A DNA stretch of 64,000 nucleotides from Symbiodinium natans (lineage: Eukaryota; Sar; Dinophyceae; Suessiales; Symbiodiniaceae), in assembly GCA_905221605.1 (NCBI GenBank), contig CAJNDS010002702.1, forward strand, positions 75,001 through 139,000. The letters run 5' to 3'. Positions 1-9,270 of the stretch are shown one piece after another. The stretch's first letter is position 1, and each line of letters opens with the position of its first letter. The notes under the pieces are model-generated. The model was not told the DNA's origin and did not search any database. It saw only the letters and a list, made by a program, of their open reading frames with translations. The position numbers and the translations under genes are program-made.

Positions 1-981
1 TGCAGCATGAAGCTTCAGGCTTCATGAGATTTAGGTTTGGGTTACAGGGGGTTCGGGCTTCAGGGGTGGAGGTTTCTGCTATGTGTGGTTTCCGGTACAG
101 GTTCCGCCGGTTTCCGTTGCGTCTGGTTTTCGGTACATTTTCCTTGGTTTTTGTTACGGTTTCCGGCCTGGTTTTCGTTCCCCCCTTTTTTGGGTTTCCG
201 TTACCACTCACACTGACCCTCGCCCACTCACCCACACACCTTTTTCTATCTCGCTCCCATGCTACGTACTGCGACATACTTCGATGCATTTCTGTAGGTT
301 TGCTGTCTCGTTGGGGGCTTGTGTGCCAAGTAGCCAGCGAGCCACTGGACACTTCTCACGCGGCAGGCTTTAGCGAAGCTCGGCAAATACGAGGATGCGT
401 GGAAGGCAGGGCCCGTGGGCTTGCATGGCGCGTGCCAATGTCAGTTGCCGGTGTGTGCGATGAGTGTGCGATGTGTGGCCAGCTTTACACAGGGCCCACA
501 GTGTCCGGCTGTGCAGCATCCCTCACCTGCTCTGATCCGTCACGGGCTCAAGGTGAAAGAGGACGGAGATCAGCTGGAACAATGGGAGCAAGCTCGCAGC
601 GCGTTCCTGCTGGCATGTCTTGATTTGCATGTTCGGTGTGTGTGTGTGTGCTCTAAAAGCAGAATTAAGCAGAATATAGCATAATTATAAGCCAAGAGAA
701 GCCGTGGTAGATGTCCAGGTCCTTGGTCAGCGACAGCGTGACTGCCTTACTCGGGCGACTTTGCAGGGTCAACGGTCATCCAAAGTGGTTGCTGCTCTGC
801 AGGCCAAGCGGCAAGAATCACGCTTGAGGTCGCAGCAGCAGAAGGCACGCCTTTGGACAAGATGCTTGCAGCCTGTGAAGTTCACTCCTTTGGTGTAGAC
901 TATGCCCTTGCGCCTGATAATGCAGCAATTTTGTCAGCTGGACGGGGCTTGAGTAGAGAAATTTTGTGTTGACGCCAAAAG
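1..981 (+). other. Upstream flank of the PSAT array, with exon-like stretches
   Basis: No gene can be named here. Two stretches look coding on the plus strand: about 540-635 (charged and helical, with motif KEDGDQLEQWEQ) and about 692-899 (Gln/Arg-rich, ending at a TAG at 897-899). They could be a 3' exon of an upstream gene or a relict. The first 230 bases are low-complexity TTTCCGG-type sequence, and the longest open frame there (24-623) is Arg/Cys-rich and unconvincing. The 80 bases before the first PSAT start hold no recognisable TATA box, as expected for a dinoflagellate. Confidence 0.3.
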
Positions 982-2088
982 ATGGCGGACGGCCGCGTGT
1001 ACAACTTCTCCGCGGGTCCCAGCGCCATGCCGCTGGAGGTGCTGGAGGAGGTTCAGCGCGAGATGGTCAACTACAAGGGCTCCGGCATGAGCGTCATGGA
1101 GATGTCGCACAGATCGAAGGAGTTCATGGCCATCGCCGCAGAGGCCGAGAAGAACCTGAGGGACATCTTTGCCGTGCCCAGCGACTACAAAGTGCTGATG
1201 TTGCAGGGGGGTGCCACCCTGCAGTTCTCTTCGGTTGTGCTGAACATGCTTGGAAGCAAATCCAAGGCGGACTATCTCGTCACCGGCCAGTGGGGCGAGA
1301 AGGCACACAAGGAGTGCAACAAGTACGGGACAGGGCAGTTGGCTTGCAACACCAAGTCGAGCAAGTTCACCACGATCCCTGCGAAAGCGGAGTGGAAGTT
1401 GGACCCTGAGGCTGCGTTTGTGCACTACTGCGCCAACGAGACCGTAAACGGGGTCGAGTTCAGCTACACGCCGGATGTGGGCAGCGTGCCCCTGGTGGCT
1501 GACATGTCCTCCAACTTCTGCTCCAAGCCAATCGAGGTCGGCAAGCATGCCTACATTTATGCGGGCATTCAGAAGAACCTGGGTCCCGCAGGAATGGCAG
1601 TAGGATTCTTGCGGCCGGACTTCGCCGACGGCAGCAAGGAGATGAAGATCTGCCCGACTTATTGCAGCTTCAAGACGACCGGCGACAACGGCTCCATGTA
1701 CAACACCCCGGCCTGCTTCACCCTGTACGTCATGGGCGAGTACCTCAAGTACACCAAGAAGGTAGGAGGACTCTCCTACTGGGCAGAGCAGAGCGACAAG
1801 AAGAGCGGATTGCTGTATGGTACCATCGATGGCTCCGACGGCTTCTACCAATGCCCCGTGGAGAAGTCTGCACGGTCGCGAATGAATGTTCCTTTCACAA
1901 TCAAAGGTGGTGATGAAGCACTGGAGAAGAAGTTCCTGGACGAAGCCAAGAAGCACAAGCTCTACACCCTGGCTGGCCACAGGTCGGTGGGGGGATGCCG
2001 AGCATCCCTCTATAACGGCATGCCGCTTGAGGGTGTGGCGGCCCTGACGGACTTCATGAAGTCGTTCATGGACGAGAACCGCAAGTGA
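982..2088 (+). CDS. PSAT1: Phosphoserine aminotransferase, copy 1
   Basis: A PLP-dependent class V aminotransferase that makes 3-phosphoserine from 3-phosphohydroxypyruvate and glutamate, the second step of serine synthesis. The 368-residue frame is full length for the family and has no intron. The N-terminal FSAGPS motif is at residues 9-14, the phosphate-binding GGAT at 76-79, the cofactor-binding aspartate in ADMSSN (D174), and the Schiff-base lysine in YAGIQKN (K198). The ATG at 982 matches the conserved N-terminus (MADGRVYNFS) shared by all three copies. It is first in a head-to-tail array with a period of about 1.48 kb. The protein differs from copy 3 at one residue (Ser92 here, Thr92 in copy 3). 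No plastid or mitochondrial presequence is visible, so a cytosolic enzyme is inferred. Confidence 0.96.
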   Translation: MADGRVYNFSAGPSAMPLEVLEEVQREMVNYKGSGMSVMEMSHRSKEFMAIAAEAEKNLRDIFAVPSDYKVLMLQGGATLQFSSVVLNMLGSKSKADYLVTGQWGEKAHKECNKYGTGQLACNTKSSKFTTIPAKAEWKLDPEAAFVHYCANETVNGVEFSYTPDVGSVPLVADMSSNFCSKPIEVGKHAYIYAGIQKNLGPAGMAVGFLRPDFADGSKEMKICPTYCSFKTTGDNGSMYNTPACFTLYVMGEYLKYTKKVGGLSYWAEQSDKKSGLLYGTIDGSDGFYQCPVEKSARSRMNVPFTIKGGDEALEKKFLDEAKKHKLYTLAGHRSVGGCRASLYNGMPLEGVAALTDFMKSFMDENRK

Positions 2089-2464
2089 GACCTGCCATCA
2101 CCCCATCACCCCGCTATGTCTCTCCCAACTCTAGGCCGTGATGTTAGATTGAGTCGATTTGTGACTGAGTCTTCCATTTGTGGCATGCCCCCGGTGGCAG
2201 AGAGAGAGATCTGGAGGATTCTCTCAGTGCTTCCTGAATCCTGAAGGTTTTATGGTTCACGCATTTCTAACTCAAGATGAGACATTTGGCAGGTTTCTCT
2301 TGCAGCCAGAGTCAAGCAACTCAAAATGTCTGTGTAATGTTCATGGGCGGGAGTGATGTCCGCAGCGTACCACGCATGCCAGTAGTCGGGGAGAATTGGA
2401 AAGTTCTGGAAGCATACATGCGCTGGACAGTATTTGTGGCTCGGATTTCCCCAAAATAGACGAG
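2089..2464 (+). other. Spacer between PSAT copies 1 and 2
   Basis: A 376-base spacer with no gene. Its start (GAGACCTGCCAT, then a TCTAGGCCGTGATG block) is shared with the sequence after copy 3, so the repeat unit includes flanking DNA. It presumably holds the 3' UTR of copy 1, the polyadenylation region, and the trans-splicing acceptor of copy 2. About 35 bases before the next ATG lies TATTTGTGGCTC, loosely like the 3' half of the dinoflagellate spliced leader; the match is too weak to call. Confidence 0.5.
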
Positions 2465-3571
2465 ATGGCGGACGGCCGCGTGTACAACTTCTCCCCGGGT
2501 CCCAGCACCATGCCGCTAGAGGTGCTGGAGGAGGTTCAGCGCGAGTTGGTCAACTACAAGGGCTCCGGCATGAGCGTCATGGAGATGTCGCACAGATCGA
2601 AGGAGTTCATGGCCATCGCCGCAGAGGCCGAGCAGAACTTGAGGGACGTCTTTGCTGTGCCCAGCGACTACAAAGTGCTGATGATGCAGGGTGGTGCCTC
2701 GCTGCAGTTCTCTGCGGTTGTGCTGAACATGCTTGGAACCAAATCCAAGGCAGACTATCTTGTCACCGGCCAGTGGGGCGAGAAGGCACACAAGGAGTGC
2801 AACAAGTACGGGACAGGGCAGCTGGCTTGCAACACCAAGTCGAGCAAGTTCACCACGATCCCTGCGAAAGCGGAGTGGAAATTGGACCCTGAGGCTGCGT
2901 TTGTGCACTACTGCGCCAACGAGACCATAAATGGGGTCGAGTTCAGCTACACGCCGGATGTGGGCAGCGTGCCCCTGGTGGCCGACATGTCCTCCAATCT
3001 GGGCTCCAGGCCAATCGATGTCGGCAAGCATGCCTACATTTATGCGGGCCTTCATAAGAACTTGGGTCCTGCAGGAATGGCAGTAGGATTCTTGCGGCCG
3101 GACTTCGCCGACGGTAGCAAGGAGCTGAAGATCTGCCCGACTTATTGCAGCTTCAAGACGACCTGCGACAACAGCTCCATGTACAACACCCCGGCCTGCT
3201 TCACCATGTACGTCATGGGCGAGTACCTCAAGTACACCAAGAGGGTAGGAGGACTCTCCTACTGGGCAGAGCAGAGCGACAAGAAGAGCGAACTGGTGTA
3301 TGGTGTCATCGATGGCTCCGACGGTTTTTACCAATCTGCCGTGGAGAAGTCTGCAAGGTCGCGAATCAACATTCCTTTCACAATCAGAGGTGGGGATGAA
3401 GCACTGGAGAGGAAGTTCCTGGACGAAGCCAAGAAGCACAAGCTCTACTCCCTGGCTGGCCACATGTCGGTGGGTGCATGCCGAGCATCCCTCTACAACG
3501 GCATGCCGCTTGAGGGCGTGGCGACCCTGACGGACTTCATGAAGTGCTTCATGGACGAGAATCGTCCGTGA
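2465..3571 (+). CDS. PSAT1: Phosphoserine aminotransferase, copy 2 (diverged)
   Basis: Same enzyme, length (368 residues) and intronless form as copies 1 and 3. The start is placed at the ATG of MADGRVYN because all copies share it; the frame is open 23 codons further upstream, but that extension is not conserved. The catalytic set is kept: GGAS at 76-79, ADMSSN with D174, and the PLP lysine in YAGLHKN (K198). Substitutions are scattered along the whole length (FSPGPST at the N-terminus, SSNLGSRPIDV, YSLAGHMSVGACRA near the C-terminus, final DENRP), and many third positions differ. It therefore diverged well before copies 1 and 3, which are almost identical. No stop or frameshift was seen, so it should be functional. 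Confidence 0.95.
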   Translation: MADGRVYNFSPGPSTMPLEVLEEVQRELVNYKGSGMSVMEMSHRSKEFMAIAAEAEQNLRDVFAVPSDYKVLMMQGGASLQFSAVVLNMLGTKSKADYLVTGQWGEKAHKECNKYGTGQLACNTKSSKFTTIPAKAEWKLDPEAAFVHYCANETINGVEFSYTPDVGSVPLVADMSSNLGSRPIDVGKHAYIYAGLHKNLGPAGMAVGFLRPDFADGSKELKICPTYCSFKTTCDNSSMYNTPACFTMYVMGEYLKYTKRVGGLSYWAEQSDKKSELVYGVIDGSDGFYQSAVEKSARSRINIPFTIRGGDEALERKFLDEAKKHKLYSLAGHMSVGACRASLYNGMPLEGVATLTDFMKCFMDENRP

Positions 3572-3945
3572 TCTCGCAACCACCCTGCGCTGCTAATTAA
3601 AACTCATTACATTGATATGCATAATGGTCTTGAGGATTCTTTTTTCTTCCTGAATCCGGAAGATCTTGTCGTGCAGCTTCACTCCCTGGCTAGCCACATG
3701 TCGCGGGGTTACATGCAAAGCATCACCCTTCGAGGAATCCGGCGGCAGATCTTGTGATTCCTAGGTTGAGTCCAGATGACCGCTTCGACAGACTGCGAGA
3801 CTCAAAGCAACGCAAAATGCCCTTCCCGTGCGAGCGTACCATGCACGACCCAGTAGTTGGGGAGACTTGGGGAGTTGCGTAGCATGATCCGCTGGACAGT
3901 TTTGACGGCTCTGCATTCCTGACTATTTCCCACCCGATAGACGAG
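3572..3945 (+). other. Spacer between PSAT copies 2 and 3
   Basis: A 374-base spacer, nearly the same length as the first one but only partly similar. It contains TTCCTGAATCC, also found in spacer 1, and the shared GATAGACGAG/ATAGACGAG just before the next ATG. No gene, telomere repeat or introner lies in it. About 48 bases before the ATG is AGTTTTGACGGCTC, again only a weak echo of the spliced-leader core. Confidence 0.5.
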
Positions 3946-5052
3946 ATGGCGGACGGCCGCGTGTACAACTTCTCCGCGGGTCCCAGCGCCATGCCGCTGG
4001 AGGTGCTGGAGGAGGTTCAGCGCGAGATGGTCAACTACAAGGGCTCCGGCATGAGCGTCATGGAGATGTCGCACAGATCGAAGGAGTTCATGGCCATCGC
4101 CGCAGAGGCCGAGAAGAACCTGAGGGACATCTTTGCCGTGCCCAGCGACTACAAAGTGCTGATGTTGCAGGGGGGTGCCACCCTGCAGTTCTCTTCGGTT
4201 GTGCTGAACATGCTTGGAACCAAATCCAAGGCGGACTATCTCGTCACAGGCCAGTGGGGCGAGAAGGCACACAAGGAGTGCAACAAGTACGGGACAGGGC
4301 AGCTGGCTTGCAACACCAAGTCGAGCAAGTTCACCACGATCCCTGCGAAAGCGGAGTGGAAATTGGACCCTGAGGCTGCGTTTGTGCACTACTGCGCCAA
4401 CGAGACCGTGAACGGGGTCGAGTTCAGCTACACGCCGGATGTGGGCAGCGTGCCCCTGGTGGCTGACATGTCCTCCAACTTCTGCTCCAAGCCAATCGAG
4501 GTCGGCAAGCATGCCTACATTTATGCGGGCATTCAGAAGAACCTGGGTCCCGCAGGAATGGCAGTAGGATTCTTGCGGCCGGACTTCGCCGACGGCAGCA
4601 AGGAGATGAAGATCTGCCCGACTTATTGCAGCTTCAAGACGACCGGCGACAACGGCTCCATGTACAACACCCCGGCCTGCTTCACCCTGTACGTCATGGG
4701 CGAGTACCTCAAGTACACCAAGAAGGTAGGAGGACTCTCCTACTGGGCAGAGCAGAGCGACAAGAAGAGCGGATTGCTGTATGGTACCATCGATGGCTCC
4801 GATGGCTTCTACCAATGCCCCGTGGAGAAGTCTGCAAGGTCGCGAATGAATGTTCCTTTCACAATCAAAGGTGGTGATGAAGCACTGGAGAAGAAGTTCC
4901 TGGACGAAGCCAAGAAGCACAAGCTCTACACCCTGGCTGGCCACAGGTCGGTGGGGGGATGCCGAGCATCCCTCTATAACGGCATGCCGCTTGAGGGTGT
5001 GGCGGCCCTGACGGACTTCATGAAGTCGTTCATGGACGAGAACCGCAAGTGA
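3946..5052 (+). CDS. PSAT1: Phosphoserine aminotransferase, copy 3
   Basis: A third intronless 368-residue phosphoserine aminotransferase, nearly identical at the base level to copy 1 although copy 2 lies between them. All catalytic elements are present (GGAT 76-79, D174 in ADMSSN, K198 in YAGIQKN). The match to copy 1 continues past the stop (GAGACCTGCCATC, then the TCTAGGCCGTGATG block) until about 5115. This is the last gene of the array; the first telomere-repeat block begins about 300 bases downstream. Near-identity of copies 1 and 3 suggests recent duplication or gene conversion skipping copy 2. Confidence 0.96.
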   Translation: MADGRVYNFSAGPSAMPLEVLEEVQREMVNYKGSGMSVMEMSHRSKEFMAIAAEAEKNLRDIFAVPSDYKVLMLQGGATLQFSSVVLNMLGTKSKADYLVTGQWGEKAHKECNKYGTGQLACNTKSSKFTTIPAKAEWKLDPEAAFVHYCANETVNGVEFSYTPDVGSVPLVADMSSNFCSKPIEVGKHAYIYAGIQKNLGPAGMAVGFLRPDFADGSKEMKICPTYCSFKTTGDNGSMYNTPACFTLYVMGEYLKYTKKVGGLSYWAEQSDKKSGLLYGTIDGSDGFYQCPVEKSARSRMNVPFTIKGGDEALEKKFLDEAKKHKLYTLAGHRSVGGCRASLYNGMPLEGVAALTDFMKSFMDENRK

Positions 5053-5342
5053 GACCTGCCATCCCCCCGCCATACAGCTATGTTCTCTGCCAACTCTAGG
5101 CCGTGATGGGAGACTGAGTCTTCTGTCCATGGCATCTTTTATTGCTAGGGCTCCTTACCCGAAGCGGGTTTCTGGCAAATGGCTACGTTTTTGCAGCCAA
5201 GACTTGTGCGACTTTTGAGGTGTGCCGGCAGCCAGGGGAAGACCGCGGCATCCGCCGCTTCTTTGTGATGATGCTTCGCTCTGTCTGTGGTTTGCCCATA
5301 AACCATGAGAGCTCTAGACCCATAAATCCTCAATTCCTACAT

Positions 5343-5480
5343 ACCCTAGACCCTAATCTAAACCCGAAACCCTAAACCCTAAACCCTAAACCCTAATCAC
5401 CTAGTGTCCTAGAAGCCCCGAACCCTGCACCTTTGCTACAAGCCCTAAACCCCACAAACCCTAAACCCTAAATCCTCCCG
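5343..5480. repeat. Interstitial telomere-type repeat, CCCTAAA strand
   Basis: Runs of CCCTAAA with variants (CCCTAAT, CCCGAAA, CCCCACA), interrupted by short unique sequence. It marks the change from the clean tandem array to the repeat-rich region. Confidence 0.9.
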
Positions 5481-5535
5481 TGGCTTCCTTTGGCTCGGAT
5501 GTGGCTGCATCGAGGCTGATGAGGCACAGCAGGGC

Positions 5536-5592
5536 TTTAGGGTTTAGGGTTTAGGATTTAGGGTTCAGGGTTTAGGGTTTAGGGTTTAGGGT
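5536..5592. repeat. Interstitial telomere-type repeat, TTTAGGG strand
   Basis: About eight TTTAGGG units, in the orientation opposite to the block at 5343-5480, so the two blocks face each other across about 55 bases of unique sequence. Confidence 0.9.
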
Positions 5593-5668
5593 GGTGTGTG
5601 GGCGTTTGCGGGGAGTTTGCGGGGGGTTTGGGTTTGGGTTGGACACTCTCTGGTTATGAAACTCTAAA

Positions 5669-5772
5669 CTTGGGATGTTCCCCCTTATGCTAACAGTCCT
5701 CGATAGGGATTATCACAGGGGGGTACTATAATTCTAGGAAGGAGCTGCTTGTATCAGGGGGGAACATCCCAA
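5669..5772. mobile_element. Introner-like palindromic element, family A
   Basis: Starts TTGGGATGTTCCCCCTTATG and ends in its inverted complement GGGGGAACATCCCAA. The middle carries CTAACAGTCC, GGGATTAT and GGGGTACTATAAT, all shared with other family A copies. It is about 100 bases long, non-coding, with terminal inverted repeats, and is followed at once by CCCTAAA repeats. Confidence 0.8.
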
Positions 5773-5915
5773 CCCTAAACATTACCCTAAACCCTAAACC
5801 TAAACTCTAACATAAACCCTAAACCCTAAACCGTAAACCCTAAACCCTGAACCCTAAACCCTAAAACCCTAAACCACTGAACCCTAAATTTCCTAAAACC
5901 CTAAGCCCTAAACCC
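5773..5915. repeat. Interstitial telomere-type repeat, CCCTAAA strand
   Basis: About 15 degenerate CCCTAAA units directly abutting the family A element on its left. Sequence from 5915 to 6400 shows no convincing exon. Confidence 0.9.
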
Positions 5916-6399
5916 GCCTTGCTCTGGCCTCGCCAGGCCAGCGTGCATGTACAAAAACGCGATCCAAAAGAGGCCACCGCCTGCCTGGATGCACGGCGCT
6001 CGGGGACACTGCAGCCCCCTCAGCCCTAGTCAGGGCTTCTACCCCTCCCTCCCCGGACCTATATAGAAGCCCTAAACCTCAGACCCGAAAATTTCACCTA
6101 AAATTTCTGAAGCCGAAATTTTTGTATAGTCCCTACAAGCACGAAGCCGTAGACTCCACCTACGTCCTAAACCGAAGCCAACTGAGGAGGTGAAGTCACC
6201 AAGAATGGTCATCCTCTCCGAGAAAGTGCTAGAGGCCGGTGTACTTTGCCCACCATGCCCACCTGGCTTCAACAAGCATGTAAGATTCAAAACATGCAAT
6301 CTAGCACATATTATTGAGCTTGTAACTGATACTTTGCTTTATATTGTATGCAAGTGTTCACTTGTCATTTGTAAGACATATAGTATATCACATGTTCCA

Positions 6400-6760
6400 A
6401 CAACCATTTGGATATGTATATATATATATGTATATACATACATATGTATACTATAGCATACGAAGCAATATATCCAATATATGTTCATATTATATATGCC
6501 TATGTATACACATTATCTGGTACTGACGTACTTTCTATACAATGCTTAATATAACACACACTACACTGAAACTGTAATCTCTATTGTTCTGTGTCATATA
6601 TATATATGTATATATCTATGCACATATAGAGCTATGTGTGTGTGTGTGTTTTTTAATGCACGTACCTGCATGCATACGTGCATGCATGCATGCATACAGA
6701 CATACATGCAGATGTGTATATATGCATATGTACTTATGTACGAATATAGACACATTGCCC
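6400..6760. repeat. AT-rich microsatellite tract
   Basis: Mixed TATATA, GTATATAC and CATGCATG tracts with short unique pieces. Open frames here encode only Tyr/Ile/Cys/His strings and are not genes. The adjoining 6760-7160 stretch has no exon I can support. Confidence 0.85.
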
Positions 6761-7330
6761 GAACAAACGATGCCCCGAATACCGTCGGCACGACACGAAA
6801 GCATCGATTCCGGCAAACTTAAGGGCGCACCTCAGATGTATTGTAAGAAGCAATGCAGACAACACTTTCCACAATTAGACCACGTGCCCCCTGGCGCACC
6901 CTCCTGTAGAAGAAAGGTACATACAAATACAGATCATGAATGCGCACATTAGTATACACAGAATGGGTGTAGAGTTCCGGGTCTGTGGTCCATTTTGGCA
7001 GTTCTGCTCTCAGGCCTTCCGCAGCTGGGACGTGCAAGGCCTGCGTCGTGAGGGTTGAGGGTTTAGGGTTTAGGGGAGCCCCAATCCCTAACCGCTTCGG
7101 CAGCAAAAAGCAGCCTTGAAGGACGCGGTACGATTAGCCGCAAGCAGCTGATCCGTATTCTCCAGAGGCATGAGACTGCGATGCGCACATGTCATGTTCT
7201 TCTCTTCTCCAGCAAAAATACAGCATACTCGATTCTATGTCTGTACATATATATACCTATGTTTCCTCCATATACAATACACAACATACTTTGTAACATA
7301 TCATTATATGACTAATATAGTATCATCCCA

Positions 7331-9198
7331 ATCCTGGAGGCTGACGCCCCAAGTCACCGAGTCGGATCTGGAGGCGCCAAAAATCGGAGCAAAGTTTGAA
7401 GCAGTCCTTTTGGTCTGTTTTGCTGAGTACGTATCTTAATATAGTGGAGTGCAATGTAATGTGGCGTCGTGTGATTTAATGTCCTGTGGTGTGATGTGAC
7501 GTGATGTCATGGGGGTGTAGTGTGGTGTGGTGTGGTGTGGTGTGACGCAATGCGGTGCGACGTGATGTGCTGTGGTGTATATGTATATGTTATAGAGTAT
7601 GACTTATACATATACATATATAAACCCTAAACCCTAAACCCTAACCCTAAACCCTTATTACAAACTTCATAGGATCTGGGGGACAAGGCGCTTTGTCTGG
7701 AAGCAGGTGCTCTTCGTGGCTGCCGGTGCTGACAGTGGCGGTGGGGTGCGGGCCTCAAGCTGGTAGCAGAGACACCAGGGTTTGGGGTCTAGGGTTAAGG
7801 GGTTTAGGGGTTTAGGGTTTAGGGTTAGGGTTTGGGGTTTAGGGTTAGGGTTTGGGGCTTGGGGTTTAGGGTGGATGTGCGAAGTTGTTTGAATTGAGTG
7901 GCGCCCACTGGCGCCCATGTACCGATTCCTGGATGCAAAGTGCTCTGGGCAGTTCCTCGGTATAGGCAATAGTTTTCGCAGTAGATCCAAAGAAACTTGT
8001 CTTCAAAGCACTTTAACATTCCATACCCTAAACGCACAGATCGCACTATTGCGATGCAGACATCGACTCGGCCATTGGGTTGATTCGACGACAGAAATTA
8101 TTCTTTAACTTACAAAATATGTGTTTGCAGGTCAAGTACAACGACTTTATCTCCTATCTGTGGGCTGACGGCCGGGGGCTTCCAGTTGTGCGACTCTTGG
8201 AGCTCTTGAAGCGGGTTCTTCCAGAACGATGCCTTCTTCCAGGCTCTGCTGAAGATGCGAAGGAGGAAGCCCGAGCGCACGTGTCCCCAGTAACTTCTGA
8301 GTAAGAGGGTTTAGGGCTTAGGGCTTAAGGTTTCGGGCTCGGCGTTAGGGTTTAGGGTAAAGGGGATCGGTGTGTCAGCTCAACACCACCCTGAGGCGGG
8401 GCCTCTGGGTCGCTCCCGCATGTCTTACGGCTACAGCCCTCTGCGCTTCTTGGTTTAGGGTTTAGGGTTTAGGGTTTAGGGTGTAGGGTTTAGGGTTTAG
8501 GGTTTAGGGTGTAGGGTTCAATCCGCTTCGGAAGTCGATGGGGGGCCAGGAAGATGCCCTCCGAAGCGCCAGAGAAAAGGCTGCGGAGGCCTCAGACGTG
8601 CTGGAAGTGGGGGGTTCACGATATGGGGGGTACCCTTTTGGGGTCCTTATGACAACGGCATCCTACTATGTGGGGGGTACCTATGAGGGGTCCCTGAGTC
8701 TCGCAAGAGCCCAAGTGGTTGGGACTGATCCCTGCTTTGTGACCCGATCTTCGCCGCGGGAGGCCAAGACGTGGCCCGCGGACAAAGTGGATCGCTACTG
8801 GAATGAGGCGGTGAGGGTTTAGGGTTTAGGGTTAAGGGCTTCGAGCTTAGGGCTTAGGGCTTAGGGTTTCAACGCGGGCTCAGAGCTTTGCACGCAGAAG
8901 TCCTTCAGCTTGAAACCCGAAGCCCTGAAGCCGGAACGCCTCGACCCCTAAGGTTTGCTTGCATAAACGAGGTTGAGACGAGACTGTGGTCAAAGGACTA
9001 CTTCGATCACGTGGGGGCTCCCAGGGTGATATGCTCAAGAGGCACACGGTTTAGGGGTCAGGGTTTCGGGTTTGGGGGATTTTTTCGGCTTTGGGGGGCG
9101 GGGTAAACCCTAAATTCAGAGCCTCCGGCTCAAGCCGCCGACCCCGCAGGAGAACAAGTTTAAGGTTTGGGGTTTGGTGATTTTGTTTGCGGTTCCTG

Positions 9199-9270
<72 letters not shown>

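Larger units (their letters stand above)
982..5115 (+). repeat. Tandem three-gene array, unit about 1.48 kb
   Basis: The start codons are 1483 and 1481 bases apart, so both coding and spacer lengths are conserved. The array is free of telomere repeats and introners, in sharp contrast to everything to its right. In dinoflagellates such arrays usually give polycistronic precursors resolved by spliced-leader trans-splicing; that is family knowledge, not something shown here. Confidence 0.9.

Noticed and set aside
24-623. 199-codon plus-strand open frame
   Set aside because: Runs through low-complexity TTTCCGG sequence with Cys/Arg/Phe-rich translation; no domain or codon signal.
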